Source: Isochrysis galbana
Taxonomy: Eukaryota > Haptophyta > Isochrysidales > Isochrysidaceae
Direction: 5' to 3'
Assembly: GCA_018136815.1 (NCBI GenBank)
Contig: CM030931.1
Coordinates: 1,529,398-1,593,397, forward strand
Length of the DNA stretch: 64,000 nucleotides
In this document: positions 31,566 to 44,010 of the stretch, one piece after another
How positions within the stretch are numbered: position 1 is the stretch's first letter
Layout of the letters: each line of letters opens with the position of its first letter
The notes under the pieces: model-generated
Seen by the model: the letters and a program-made list of their open reading frames with translations, nothing else
What the model was told of the DNA's origin: nothing
Database searches by the model: none
Made by a program: the position numbers and the translations under genes

Positions 31566-33185
31566 GGATACTAAAGTTCTACTATGCACGAGCTTCATGG
31601 ATCGGCCCCATTTCTATTAGTAGTACTCCGTGTCTACCCAATTCCTGGCCCGTGCCCAACTCCTGGTGCTGCAGTCCTTCGGCCCCTTTGAGGCTGCTGG
31701 GAGAGCTCTGGCATGAGTGATGCCGCAGAGTCAGAGGGCCAGACTACCACTGCCGTGGCTTTGGCCGCAGGAGCGGCGCCCCGCGCCGGGCATGCTGGAC
31801 CAGACACGCGGACGGCGGCGAGCACTCTTGACGAAGCACGAAGCCTCGAAGGTCCTTCGTGGGCTAGGAGGGCCTGCGCCCCACATGTGCACATGGGAAG
31901 TGGCGCAAAAGCGCTGCTATACGCAGTTTGTGGGTGGCCGGCCCATTGGCCGCATTGTGTACCCAGCCAGCCAGCAGCGTGCGTTTTGAAACCTTTGGAC
32001 GGCAGTGAGCAGTGAGCTCATTTCCTCCGCCGATCGGCGGTTGGGCCAGCGCATCCCCACGGGCCGAGCGCGCCGCCACGCATGTGTCCGCCGTCCCGCC
32101 ACCAATCTTCGTGCCCACAGCGTTCCGGTTCCGGCGCCTCGTCGAAATCGGCTCCTGTTTGCCCCCGCATGAGCGCATGAGCGCTTTGGCTCATTTAACA
32201 CTAGCGCACCGCCCCGGCGCAAACGCTCATTCTCATTCGTAGATAGCGCACGCACGCGTCGTAGCGTGCGGGAAGAAAATGTACTGTAAAGAATTACCAT
32301 AGAAAAGTTAAAGTAACAAAGTGTGCCGTTGTGCACGCGAGGCGGGCGGGGGCCGCCCACCGCCCACGGGCCACGGGGGCGGGGGGGGGGGGGGGGGCGA
32401 GGCGAGGCGAAGGGGGGCGGGGAGGGGGAAAGGGGGGGCGCGGGGCGCGGGGCGGGGGGCGGGGTGTCCCCCGGTAAAAGCGCTTAGTCAATGGCGTTAT
32501 GCAAGCTGAGAGGTAAGCGGTTAAAGTAAGGCCTTACATAATGTAGAGGCGGGCGGGGGCCGCCCACGGGGGCGGGGGGGGGGGGGGGCGAGGCGAAACG
32601 AAGGGGGACGGGGACGGGGAGGGGGAAAGGGGGGGCGCGGGGCGGGTGTGTGTGTGTAAGGCCTTACTTTCAGGGCAACTTTCGAAGGACATACTCCGAG
32701 TAAGGCCTTATCTCCCGAAAAAAAGTTTTCGCCCTTAGGCCGGGCGGGCCGTAACTATTACAAGCCTTGCTAGCTACTCGATGTTACCATGTGACCTCTG
32801 TTCTACATCACAATGCTGTCTATTCATGGACCCCCTACGGGTGGCTCAACTCACTTGCTTGTACTGTATTACTGCTGTGGCTGTCCATCGTCCGGTTTTC
32901 GTCAACTTCCAAAGGCCCCCCCCGCCCTCCGTCCCTGCACCAGTCCGTCCCCCCCCCCCCCTCTCTCTCTCCCGCCTCCCCCCTCCCCCTTGCCTTCTCC
33001 TCTCTCGCACGCGCTCTCTCGCGCGCCCACCGCTTCTCTCATCCCTCTCTTCCAACTCTCGCTCTCACTCTCGTTCCGTCCTCACCCTCGTCTGGCGGGC
33101 ATTTTGGGTCCACTGCCTCTTACCTCCCCACCCTCGCTCCCCGGCGCTCCCTTCTTCCCTCCTCCCCAGGCTGCTTACCGCACCG
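31566..33185. other. Upstream region of the lipase gene with G-rich duplicate and TAAGGCCTTA palindromes
   Basis: Holds a G-rich block present twice (32339-32468 and 32545-32655), each starting GAGGCGGGCGGGGGCCGCCCAC; three copies of the palindrome TAAGGCCTTA (32527, 32657, 32701); and a C/T-rich stretch before the lipase start. The lipase frame is open back to 32781, but that upstream part is low-complexity Pro/Ser/Arg and I treat it as leader. Confidence 0.55.
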
Positions 33186-36100
33186 ATGCTCGCCCTCCGC
33201 CAGCAAGAGCTGCTTCGGCTCGTGCGCAGACTCCTTAAGCGCTCGCCCAAACTGGTACTCAAGCTCTTTCTCACGGCAATTTCGCCGGGCGCCCATCTCA
33301 AGCGCCTCGCACTTGTCTCCGCCCTTCAGCTCCTCGCCTCGCTTGTACACTACGCCCAGAAGCTGTGGACGAGGGGAGTCGTGTACAAGAACAAAGCCTT
33401 CCTGCGCCAACAGAATGCCCTCACGTACGAGGAGTGGCGGCTGGCCACGCACGAGCTCGAGCTGTCGAACCCGGTCCTAGCCGATGAAAACATGCCCGAG
33501 GAGCAGGCTGGTTTCTTTTATCAGCTCAGGGAACGCACAGCAAACTATGCAGAGCTACAACGGGCCGGCGATGAGTATGGCCTCATGTTCCACCTTCGAT
33601 CAGAACTCATGAGACAGCAGCTTGGCAACAGGGGCTATGCGCGTGAAGGGTCAGTCGCGCTAGCACGAGATGGGCTGGGGCGCCCCGCAGGTCGTGCGTG
33701 AGCGCGTCGCCCATAACCCCGCTGTGTGGCATCTCATTTCCGCCTCCCTTGATCGCTGCAGCTCGACCTGGCTTCGGAACCATGCATCGGCGCGGCAGGC
33801 CATCTCCGACTACCAGTCACATGTATGTGAAGCTCTTCGGCAGATTGCCTCCGGGGCCGCGCCCAACCCATCTCACGCGCGGCATCGGCTCGCTTTCATT
33901 AACGAGACAAGGCACGCCTACGGGAGAACCGCCCTCCTCCTCTCTGGTGGAGGTGCCTTCGGAGTGAAACATATTGGTATGCTGCAAATCACTTGCTCAC
34001 ATGCTTACGTGCTCAGTCACCTTTCTAAAAGGGCGCGCCTTTCTGATCCTACCGAGATTCACCCACCACATGCTATTCACGCAACGAGAATGTGTGTCCG
34101 CAAGGGCAAAAGTCGAGCCACATAGGCTTCGCCGCTCCTTGGTTCTGGTTTCCCCTTTACTTGACATGCAATAGGTCCACTCCATGGTGCCCGAAATCTC
34201 GGACCTCATCGTAGTCAAAATTCCACGGCAACCTGCAGGCGTAATTTCGGCTCTGCACCGAGCTGGCCTCGTTCCTCGCATCTTATCCGGCACATCTGCC
34301 GGGTCCATTGTTGCGGCCTTTGTATGTGTCAAGACCGACGATGAAATGACGGAAATGCTCTTCGACGATCCACACCAGGTATGCGCAGCCCATTCAAGCA
34401 AAGCTTCTGCACTCATAAAGATGAGGAACGCCTTGTTTCGGCGCTGTTCCACGCCTCAAACATGGCCTGCATGGTTCCTACCCAAATCCTCATGGCCTCA
34501 TCCGTTTCTAGCACATTGTTAATCTCATCGCGTCGCTCCCCTTCTTTGACGTCACCCGCGGAGAGTCTGAAATTAACCTCAACGACATCACAGCCAACTT
34601 GGCGGCGGCCGCTGCCGCCACCTCGACCGACCCATCTATGTCAAAGGTCGCAAATCGCCCGGGCGAGGCTTTGTTTCGCGAAGCAACGCGTCCTCTAAAA
34701 AACGTGGCGCGCAAGCGCGCCTTGCTAGATTCGCGCGTCTTGCGAGATGCACTCAAGTCTTTGTGTGGTGAGCTAACCTTCCTTGAGGCCTTCGACCGAA
34801 CCGGCCGTGTCCTCAACATTGTCGTCACAAGATCTGATGGCCGAGCGCCTCCACTTCTATGCAATTATCTCACCACGCCACAGGTGAGCAGCTGCGTGCG
34901 ATTCGACCTTATATGTGGGCTCGGGCTCGGCATATACTCATGAGAGACGCAGGTCCGATCGAACGGGATGTTTGCGATCATCCCCAGCACATGCACGGAG
35001 GGTCGGCTCTCTCGGTCGTCCGTGCCTAGCTCTTACATGCGCCTCTCGTTCCATCTATCGTGCCGCAAGATGGCCGGTCTATTCCCTATCATCCGCGAAA
35101 TTGGCTTATGGAATTGCGCCCAAGGGCATCACGGCCATCTTGCCGCTTGTGTAGATGATTGTTTATTCAGCGTCTCTGGCCTCGTGCTCAATCCCGGGAG
35201 TATTTGATGCAGTGGAGTTGATGGCAAAGGACCGTGAGGGCAACATTGTGCCTTACTTCAAAACGGGCGGATTCAGGTCAATGCAGGCCCCCTATTACAC
35301 CGGCGTGCCCCCACTATACGCTCCTCTTCTCACAGCGAATTCCGATGATCCCTTGCGCTATACGACCCGCTTAGATGGACCGACGGTGGGTTACAAGCAG
35401 ACTTGCCGAAGCAGCGGCTGACTGAACTCTTCAACGTAAACCAGTTCATTGTATCCCAGGCGCGTAGTGCCCCCTCATGCAATTTCCGAGCGTGGGTCTT
35501 TGCATTGTGGCGCGGTGGTGTGGTTCTTTTGCACCTTTGCCTTTGGGCAAACTCCCCATCCCTTTCCCGCTCGCATGAACGTCGCAATAGGTCAATCCTG
35601 TAGCACCTCTAGTCGTCCCTGCACCCGGTCCTCCCATTGTAACCGAGATGCTGCTGTGCTTGAAGCACCAGCTCCTCGGCGCCCTCTCGGGGCTGGGACA
35701 ATTTGCCCATGGCAAGCTCATACGACCGCTAGGATTCAGAGCTGCCGACTTGCTCATGCAAGAGTACGAGGGCACCGTGACAATATATCCAAGATGGTCG
35801 CTCGTCGAGCTCTTTTCCTTCCTGTCTAATTTCAACCAAGTGAGTTTTGCATGTTAGCACTCAACCCCGCTAAGAACTCGCATGGAATGTCAGGCTACAT
35901 GGTGCGGACGCGACAAGCTGAATCTTCACGGCTATTTCTCACTCGGTGAATTGAGCACCACACTATCCTCCGCTTTCAGGCGCGTGTGGCACGCTACATT
36001 CTCGATGGAGAGCGTGCTGCTTGGCCGCATCTCGAGGTCATTCACTCTCTCACGGAGATTGAGTATACCCTAGACGCCGTAGCAGCAGAATTACAATGTG

Positions 36101-36537
36101 CAATCAGAGGCAAGCTGCCTCGGCCCGGATCCAAGACAGAGTATGGCTCGCTTTCTCGCGCCAACTCTCGCGCCAACTCGAGCGTGGATATTGCTGGGGC
36201 GGCGGGGCAATCGGCCAGCAACAACGGTACAGCTCTTCTTGGCCGGGGCCCTTCACGTGGCCGTCTACCCTCGTATGTATCCCTTGATGCGTACGGTGCA
36301 CGCAGCCCCACGCCACTTTCTCCGTCCTCCTCGAAGCCCAAGGCCACTCCGTGGGGGCGCGATGCCACGGTAGCAGAAGCGACGGCTCGCCCGGGAATGG
36401 CTAGTGATTTGGGGACCACAGGCATTTCTCGCAAGGATTCCATCATCCCGAGTGTCGCCTCGCACGCGTCGCTCTTCAACATGGGCTTCGAGGGAGATGA
36501 AGAGCCCCCTGCCTCTGTCGGACTAGTACCCTTTTGA
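33186..36537 (+). CDS. Patatin-like triacylglycerol lipase, SDP1/TGL family
   Basis: Hydrolyses stored triacylglycerol at lipid droplets in the known family. Seven exons: 33186-33649, 33762-33976, 34239-34378, 34512-34883, 35155-35459, 35591-35839, 35980-36537; about 767 residues. Phases agree except for one missing base in exon 5 (near 35391-35400). Seen: an N-terminal amphipathic region, the family block [20 protein letters not shown] with [41 protein letters not shown] (oxyanion loop), [20 protein letters not shown] (GxSxG nucleophile), LDGPT (the DG dyad Asp), and [20 protein letters not shown]. The C-terminus has [23 protein letters not shown] and a Ser-rich tail. Intron 5 (35460-35590) is GC-AG. 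The frameshift may be a sequencing error, since every other exon is clean; otherwise the copy is inactive. Confidence 0.85.
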
Positions 36538-38327
36538 GGACATAAATCCCGCACAGGGGAGCGAGGATTTCCGAGCAAAAGGTTCATGAAGTATGTTCGC
36601 TCAACCAACTGCTTCGATGTGGATGGCGAGAGTGGGAGCAACATGGAGTCACACGGCTTCGTCATCGTGTGCCACCGTTGGATGTGTGTGGATAGTAAAT
36701 GCTTAGATGCCGCACAGGTAAGCGGAATTCTCGTGCTCGGCACTCCCCTCAAATATCCTTAAGGTCTCGTCCAAATGATGAATTGGAATTGAGCATTGAG
36801 CAATGGCATCGCATATTCACTACGTGTGAAGAGAAAACTATTGTTATAGTTTCAGCGATGGAGCGCGCGCCGACCGCTCCCCTCTCCCAGCCCCCCGCCG
36901 GCATGACGCCCCGCACAGGGGCCGACCCAATAAGCCGCCGGAGCCGGCGAAGCGCTCGCAGGCCGCTGCCCCTCCCGGGGAAGACACGAAGAGCCACATA
37001 GCCACATTCCTAAGGGAAGAGACAGCGGCTAGAGCACAACCTTCAATACAATCTGCCCTGGAACTGAAAGCCGCGAGGCTAAACATTCAGCTAGCGAAAC
37101 AACAACTAAGTTTATACTTGGTTGACCCATGGGGGGGCACGAGCCCCCCCCTCTCTCCACTCCTCCCCTGCCATGGGGGAGGACCCACCCATCCTCCTGG
37201 CACGCCTGATGGCTTGCCAGGAGGCCACTGCCCTACTGACCCACTCCCTTCCCCACAGGCTCACCCCATTCGCCCATCCTGGCCCCTCGTGGATGTCTCA
37301 TAAGCTCACCGTAGGCTATAATGGAGGCATGATCCGCAGAGTCCTAGAAATCCAAGAATTTTCTAGGACGTGGTCCTAGTTTCTAGGACGGAATTTTTGT
37401 CCGTCGAAAACCGCGCATTTCCACCCAAACCGCGCACTAATCTGACAACCTTCCGCGTGCAGGCGTCTCCTCGAGTTCACGCTGGGGGAGAACCCCTTTC
37501 GGGTAAAACCAAAAGCAGGGGGGAGAGGGGGGCACTCGTGAAACCAGGCGGGGGTCCTGAGCGCTAACTAATCTCTAATCTCTCTCGCCGTAGCGACTGT
37601 GGCCGCAGCGGTTGCTTATGCTTATGCCGCGGCTACGCGGCTACCAGACTACCAGATCAAGGGCACACCACCAGATTACTCTTTATTTAGCCTCTCCCGT
37701 CCCAAGCCCTAGGCCTGGGCGAGAGCATGCGCAAAGGGACAAGCACAAGGAAGCAGGCCGGGCCGGCGGGCAAAGCGGACGCTAGGGGCCAAGGAGGCGG
37801 CGGCGACAAGCGACAAGCCGAGAGATTGCTCCCCAGAACCAGCTCAAGCCAAGGGCGGGCTAGCAGCGAAAGGGAGTCAATGTTGAGGGTCGATTCGCAG
37901 ACGATGCGACGGCCTCCACTCTCCCTCCACATCACCTCCACCTTTCACTGCCCGACGTTAGCTTAGTGCGTCTTGCTGGTTCTACTCCGTACCCTCTTCT
38001 CGAAGAACAAGCACGGCCTTGTTTGCGGACACCTGCGTCCAGTTTTCGCTTTCTGCGTTCGGATTTTTTGCGAATTGGCCATTGGCGCGGGGGTCGGTGT
38101 ACAAGCGTATAAATCCCTATATTATGGGGGTCAGTATTCAGTATTGGAACGGAGGTAGTAATTTTTTTGGTTTTGGAATCAACCATCTCCCACACATGCC
38201 ACATGCCTAGAGATTCAACCCGTCTTGGAGGCTAGGAGGAAGTGATGATGGCGGCAGACGGGGCCATTCGTATGCCCGGGCTAGCGGGACCATTTAACAG
38301 GTCAGCCGGGAAAGAAAGGCTCGTGTG
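36538..38327. other. Intergenic between lipase and OSCA gene, with retroposon fragment
   Basis: Apart from the retroposon 5' fragment (37107-37270) I see no conserved structure. A frame ending in KAARLNIQLAKQQLSLYLVDPWGG runs from about 36900 into the repeat but is unsupported on its own. Confidence 0.5.
37107..37270 (+). repeat. 5' fragment of the hairpin-headed retroposon family
   Basis: Starts AACTAAGTTTATACTTGGTT, then GGGGGGGCACGAGCCCCCCC (hairpin), CTCTCTCCACTCCTCCCC, then a second hairpin around CCTCCTGGCA...TGCCAGGAGG, ending near CCCCACAGGCTCAC. It aligns through its length with 43551-43735 and with the reverse of 62262-62075. Confidence 0.75.
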
Positions 38328-41300
38328 TCATGTAAACCACGGAAACCACCAATAGGAAAAATGCTCAGGCTGCTTCTTTGGCCGCTCATTTGTTTCGTCG
38401 GCCTCAACTACGACCGTCACCTCTCTCCTGCCCATTTGCTCCTCGTTGCCGCTGTTGGCAGCTGACAACTGTGTGCTCGAGGAGCCTACAATGCGAACCT
38501 TGCGGGTTCGGGAATCAGGTCGCTTAGCCATGGTCTCTCCAGAGGTGGGTACAGCGCCGTCTTGCGCACGCGGCGCGTCTTCCTTAGCTAACGGAGGTAC
38601 CGGCGGCGCGTCGCCCGTGTAGATGCCACGTGCCTCGCCAAGAAGCGCACGAACCCCGGCAGGCGTCTCGCCCTTAATAGAGCGCAAAGCGTGAAGGGGC
38701 GCTGACGAGGCATCTCCAATGCCATTGTCCGAATGATCGCCATTTGTGGCCTCACACAGCGTATTCACGTCGATTTGCAATGCCATCTCGAGGGGCAGAT
38801 GCAGAGCAACCTCGACATACTTTTGGCGGAGCGAGTTGGCCAATAGTCCCGTAACAATCGGGAGGGGCACGAGTAAGATGAAAGCGCCGACGCGCTCGTT
38901 GATGAGCACGACGCCGGCGAGGACCACCTGCGCGGCTTGTAGGACAAATGTCTGCAGACGAAGCACACTTGGCCACATGTAACCTCCGGTGTCGAACCCA
39001 GCTCCAGCGCGTGGCCGCCAAACGTGCTGAAGGTTGAATGACCAAACGGGCACGAGGATCAGAAGCCAGAGGAGGACGAAGAAGACTGTCAGTGGCGCGA
39101 TGCACGCAAACAAAATACCCACATCGAGCACCATCATAGCGCGTGAGTATTTGTAGGAGTAAATTAGCTTTTGAGCGATCCGTGGCAGCCGCCGAAGCCG
39201 CCTTCGCTTGAATTGCCCATTCTTTGAGTGGCGCTTTTTCGAATAGGGCAGACAACACCAACAAGTGTTGACAAGTTGCTGAAGGGCGTACAGCAAAAGA
39301 GGTACAACCTGTGGTGGTAGGCGGGACTCGCGTTACAATCGCAAGGGGTGGCCTTGAGGACTAGGCAATTTGAGCATGGGAATGGTTCTTAGGGTCTATG
39401 ATCGAGAGCTAGGGTCGAGGTAGGTCAGGTAAAGCAATTGCTCCTCTCTCATCAAGCTGGGTCATCGGGAGCGAGCAGGAGACAAGGGCTTCCGGCTACC
39501 AGCAGCACGGCCCAGAGAGCACCAGCTTGCCCATGTCCACACTCCAGCGCAGTATGAGCAGAGGCCGGGCACTATCGCCGCATACCAAGCCCTTGGACAC
39601 ATGCGAGCCAAGTGCCAACGCCATCTATCACACACTCGAGCAAGCGATTCGTGCCTGAAGTAGATCGACGAGAGGCGTGACCAGGAGTGCATCTTGGAGC
39701 AAATAGTTCAAGAAGAAAAAAGATTGTGCCGGGAGAGTACGCCCAAGGATAGAGACGAACTCGCACCACCCAGAGCGCAGCAAGTTGGCGACAGTGGCAT
39801 ACAGCGAACCAGCTATGCAAGAGGCAAGGAGTACGAGGAAGAAGTTGAAGACGAACATAAGATGGAGGGTGCGAGAGTCAACCTGAAGAGAATGGCGAGC
39901 AGAGCCCATGCAGGCGGTAAGCTTGCCACCGCGCTGAAGAAGACCCATTTGGCAACGTCGTATCTCGAGCTAAAGACGAGGGGTAATGATTTATAGGCTG
40001 TGCCGGAAGAGGACTCCAGGCTTTTCTTGGGATCCTTCATCGTCAGTAAGAGGATAGATGCGTGGGGGAACCGCGCGGTTTTGGGGCTGTGGGTGGGCCA
40101 TAGCGTAGCAATGGGTTTCAGTGGACTTGCACTGGGACAGGAACACGAGAATCGAGGTGCGAAATGTTAAGAAGGCACGCGGCGAGGCTCGCCGCGTAGA
40201 CAAAGCCGCCCATCTTTACCTGAGACCACGAATCGAATCCAAAGAGCCTCGAGATGAAGGTGAGAAGTCCCGAGTAAAGCGTGATAAGCTGCATGAGTGC
40301 GAGTGTCAGGGAAGCCACCTGGCGAGACGCGGCAGGGGAACGAAATACAAGGCGTCACATGCTGTACGTGTCAACGGCTTCTTTTTAGCTATTGCCATTT
40401 GCGCGCGGGGGGAGGGGGGGGGGGGAATTGCGGTGGCGGGGGGAAGCGCGGATGAGCACACGGGCCGTACTGAGAAATGCAAGCCGGTGGAGTGAGGTCC
40501 ACACAAAAGCTCCGTGGGAAGAGATCGAAGGTGTTCGAAGACAACGCCAATCGCACCCTGCCGATGGGTGGCTAGGTGGGTGGGCGGGCTGGGATAGGAC
40601 GGCACGCACCCAACCTTCAATAGTCGCCCTCCTCGTCCCAGTGATGGCATCAACGTTTGCTGCGATGTGCCCAAGCCCTATCTCGTTCAGCACGTCAGAG
40701 ATGGTGTCGAGCTGCACTAGGCCTTGCACAATCCCCACCGGAATGTTCCACAAGAGAAAAAGCATGATGGCCATAACCCAGGCCAGGACTCTCAGCGTGA
40801 CCTTGGTCCGCCTAGGCGTGAGCAGCGAGCGCCACTCTGCATCCAGGAACTGGGGAGCAGGGGCTGTGCGCAAAAGCACAGGCGGCGCGAGGAGCGAGCG
40901 CATCTGCACCGCGGCAGCGGCGGCGCGGCGGGTGCGGAAAAGTGCTGTGTACATGGTAATGAGTTCGCGCCTCGACGTCATGGAGCGGAACATTTCGCTG
41001 ATTGCCGTGGGGGCCGAGCCGAGCAGCGCGCGCCATGTGTTTTGCAATGTCACGGGCTCATCGTCCGGCGGCACCGTCACCTCAACGGACGCTAATTCCA
41101 CGGAGAGCGGCGGCGCCAAATTGGGCGAGAGCTCGATGGGCTCTGCATCTCGCGCGATCCAAATGGATCGCGAGGTAGAAGCGCCGCTCGGTGCCGAATG
41201 GTCGCCGCATGGCGGCGGCAGCAGCTGCTTCGGCTGCGGTTGCAGCAGCGGCCCCTCAGGCCCCTCGACCAACGCCAGGTAGTGCGGGTCGCGCGGCGCG

Positions 41301-42442
41301 GCCACCGGTCTCGAGCAAGCACTGCTCATACGCTCCCGCCCACCCTCAACTGTGTGGTTGCTAGGTGACGCGCTAGCACTCAGCGTATGCCATCTGTTTG
41401 CTGAGGGCTCCGAGGGGCAAAGGTTTTCTCGCCCGCCGACGCTCGGTCGAAAGATCCTCTTACGCTGGCCTGGGCTACATGGCCGATGACTCTCCCGATG
41501 GCTCCACACGCCCGTCAGCTCGTATTCACGCATCTCGGCGGTGGGCCGCCGGAGCGGCAAGACAGCCTCCACCTCCCCAGGGAAGAGCGTGCACAGGCGC
41601 TGCTCCAGTTCGGCGGCAGTGGTTGATACGGGCTCGACGCGTAGCAACACCGCATACGTATGTGGAGCGCGCAATTTCAGCCACTGGTGCCGCAGCTCGG
41701 TAAAAATGGGCCACTCGTTGGCAAGCAGCGCGAGGAAGAGCAGGGTGAAGACCCACATGCACACGACAGGCGCATAGAAGCGTGGCGAGCCAGGCGGCAA
41801 GTGAGTGAGCGAGATGGCCTCGAGCCCACCCCATGAAGTCTTCACGTCTCTGATTGCGGGGGGAGAGGAAGGCGGCAGCGGCGGCGCAAAGGGAGCCCCG
41901 GGCTGCAGCGGCGGCGAGAGGGGTGGCTGCGGGCCGGGCGTTGGTACGGGTGGCTGACTGTAGCTCACGCCTGGAGGGTCGACGCCGTTCACGGGCAGCA
42001 TGATGAGGAAGGCGAAGGGCGCAAAGAGGACGAACAGACGGAAATTCATTGAGAGGAAGCGGATCATCATGCAGAGTTCGAGCGTATATTCCGAGTCCGA
42101 GCTCCACCACGGTGGCCAGAGCAACCAGCGGAGCCCCCGCCACCAGATGCGTGGCGGGTAGACGTCAGATGAGGGCATCTTTGTGAGACGCGGGTGCTTG
42201 CTCGACAGAAGCGGATAGTAGATGACTTTGCGAAGCCTGGGTAGGGTATGGTAGAGGGCTAGGAAGAGGAGCAGGCAGGCGGCGCTCACCCCCGCGTTGA
42301 TGAGCCCGGTGATGAGCAGCGACTGCTCCTGCGTGCCGAACCACTTGGTGGGGAGCTGAGAGTAGTCGAGGTTGGAGTTGCATTCAAGCCCCGTCGTGAA
42401 GAGGGTGGCAGGCGGAGGAGAGGGCGAGGTGGCTGGCTCCAT
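38328..42442 (-). CDS. OSCA/CSC1/TMEM63-type mechanosensitive cation channel
   Basis: The family opens to membrane tension or hyperosmolarity and conducts cations including Ca2+. Four exons: 42442-40610, 40318-40220, 39882-39655, 39278-38328, all phase 0; 1036 residues. The last intron has a GC donor (CTTCAG|gcacga). The frame is open upstream to 42928, but that is low-complexity leader, so MEPATSPSPPP at 42442 is chosen. Seen: an N-terminal helix (LLITGLINAGVSAACLLLFLALY), RFLSMNFRLFVLFAPFAFLIMLPVNG, a Pro-rich extracellular loop, FYAPVVCMWVFTLLFLALLANEW, a long cytosolic domain (HTYAVLLRVEP), then the RSN1/DUF221 pore region TKVTLRVLAWVMAIMLFLLWNIPVGIVQGL, DSRTLHLMFVFNFFLVLLASCIAGSLY, YSYKYSRAMMVLDVGILFACIAPLT and FDTGGYMWPSVLRLQTFVLQAAQVVLAGV. 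The tail is cytosolic. The exon joins restore the family order, so confidence is high. Confidence 0.9.
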
Positions 42443-42705
42443 CGCGGCTCTCGTGTACGTCACGCACCCCCTCGCTGTGGGATAGCCTCGGCTCGCAGCC
42501 TCCGTCCCTTCCTCCCTCCCTCCGTGCCAATGAAGGAAGGGAAGAAGCAGCGAGGGCGAGCGGCTCGGGGGGGAAGGGAGCGGGGGGGGGGGGGGGGGGG
42601 GGGGGCGGGGGTCCTTCCGACTTACGGAAAGGAACGAGATCGAGTGGTAGAGAGCTTTCCTTTGCTCTCTCTCTCTCATCAGGCCTCTCCACTCTCTCCG
42701 TTTCG

Positions 42706-42744
<39 letters not shown>

Positions 42745-43544
42745 GCTTGTCGCTTCCTCTTCTTCTCGTGCTCTCCGCCTCAAAGATAAAGGGGGAGAGA
42801 GAGAGAGGAGGAGGAGAGAGAGGCAAGCGGGGGTCACATCGAGTCCATCTCTCCTCAGCAGAGCCCTGTGTCTCTTTGGCCACAGGAGAGAGAGGCGGCG
42901 GCCGGCCTACTTTACACATATCCGGCATAGTTCACATCTCGCTCGCGACCCCCCCGCCCTCCGTCTCTCGCTGCTCTCCTCTCTCGTTCTCTCTCTCTCG
43001 TCTCTCTGAGAGGGTAGCTGGCTGCACGAGGAGAGGATCTCACTCTCACAGTCAGCAGGACGGAGAAGAGAGATGAGATGGGACTCGAGGGACAATTCAA
43101 GTACACTACTCTTTTGCACTGCCTTATTCTTTTACATCGGAGTGTGTGTGCTCTGGCACAAGAGAGGGCGGGAGGAGAAGAAAGAAGCCACAGAGAGATA
43201 TTCGCCAAGAAGAAGAAGAGAGGGAGTGGCGCGCGTGGCCTGCGCCGAGTCGTTCTCTTATCGTAACTCTTGATTGTATTAGTTTATAACCCCCTGCACA
43301 CTGGTCAGTCAGGGGCAGTGGACACACAGGAGTCCAGAGGCCCAGAGTGCGAGACAGTTCGGCCGGTACCCCCTGCGCGGTATCTGAGTATCAAGCCCCC
43401 TCCGGTAAATACTGTTGGACCTTGATCAGCATGTAGTGTGTTAGGGCGGTCAAAACGGATTTGTATTGGTATTGGGGGGGGGGATGGACCATCTCACTTG
43501 GTATTGGGGGGGGGGATGGACCATCTCATAATACATCTCGCATA
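42443..43544. other. OSCA promoter and leader region
   Basis: Contains a G-run (about 42580-42608), a (CT)n tract (about 42706-42741) and GA-rich stretches. Reading frames here are simple-repeat shadows. No gene is supported. Confidence 0.55.
42706..42741. repeat. (CT)n microsatellite
   Basis: An uninterrupted CT repeat in the presumed OSCA leader, on the sense strand a GA repeat. Confidence 0.9.
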
Positions 43545-44010
43545 TCACAAACTAAGTTTATACTTGGCCGAACTAAGTTTATACTTAGTTCGCCCGTGGG
43601 GGGGCCAGAGCCCCCCTTCTCTCCACTCCTCCCCTGCCATGGGGGAGGAACCACCCATCCTCATGGCATGCCTTATGGCTTGCCAGGAGCCAGGAGCAGA
43701 CTGCCATGCTGACCCACTTCCTTCCCCGCAGGCTCGCCTGCCTCGCGCTCGCGCGTCCTGGCCACTGGCCTGTCGTGGCCAGCCCATCGCTCCAACCTCC
43801 CCTCCCCCCTGGTCGACAAGCAGACAAGTGCAGAGTGGGGGCCCCTGAGGCCCAGGAGCGGTAGCGATGGAGAGGCAGGGGAGGCCAGGGCCCAGCCGCA
43901 GCCTCCTCTGCCCCCTGCCCCCTGAGCTGGCCTCCAGCCTCCAGGAGCCTCCGGGGGTCGCTAGGGGCAGCTGCAGGCCTGTCGCAGACGCGCTGTTGCG
44001 GGTAAAGGGT
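43545..44010 (+). mobile_element. Longer 5' copy of the hairpin-headed retroposon family
   Basis: Two consecutive head motifs (ACTAAGTTTATACTTGG at 43555, ACTAAGTTTATACTTAGTT at 43573), then GGGGGGGCCAGAGCCCCCC and the shared body. It continues further than the 37-kb copy, matching 56.4-56.7 kb: GAGAGGCAGGGG, a GGCCAGGGCCCAGCC-like core, CAGCCTCCTCTGCCCCCTG. This copy links the short head fragments to the full-length element at 56315-57235. It lacks the 3' part. Confidence 0.65.

Noticed and set aside
42443..42928. N-terminal extension of the OSCA channel
   Set aside because: The open frame upstream is CT/GA repeat and G-run sequence; the family N-terminus begins near 42442.
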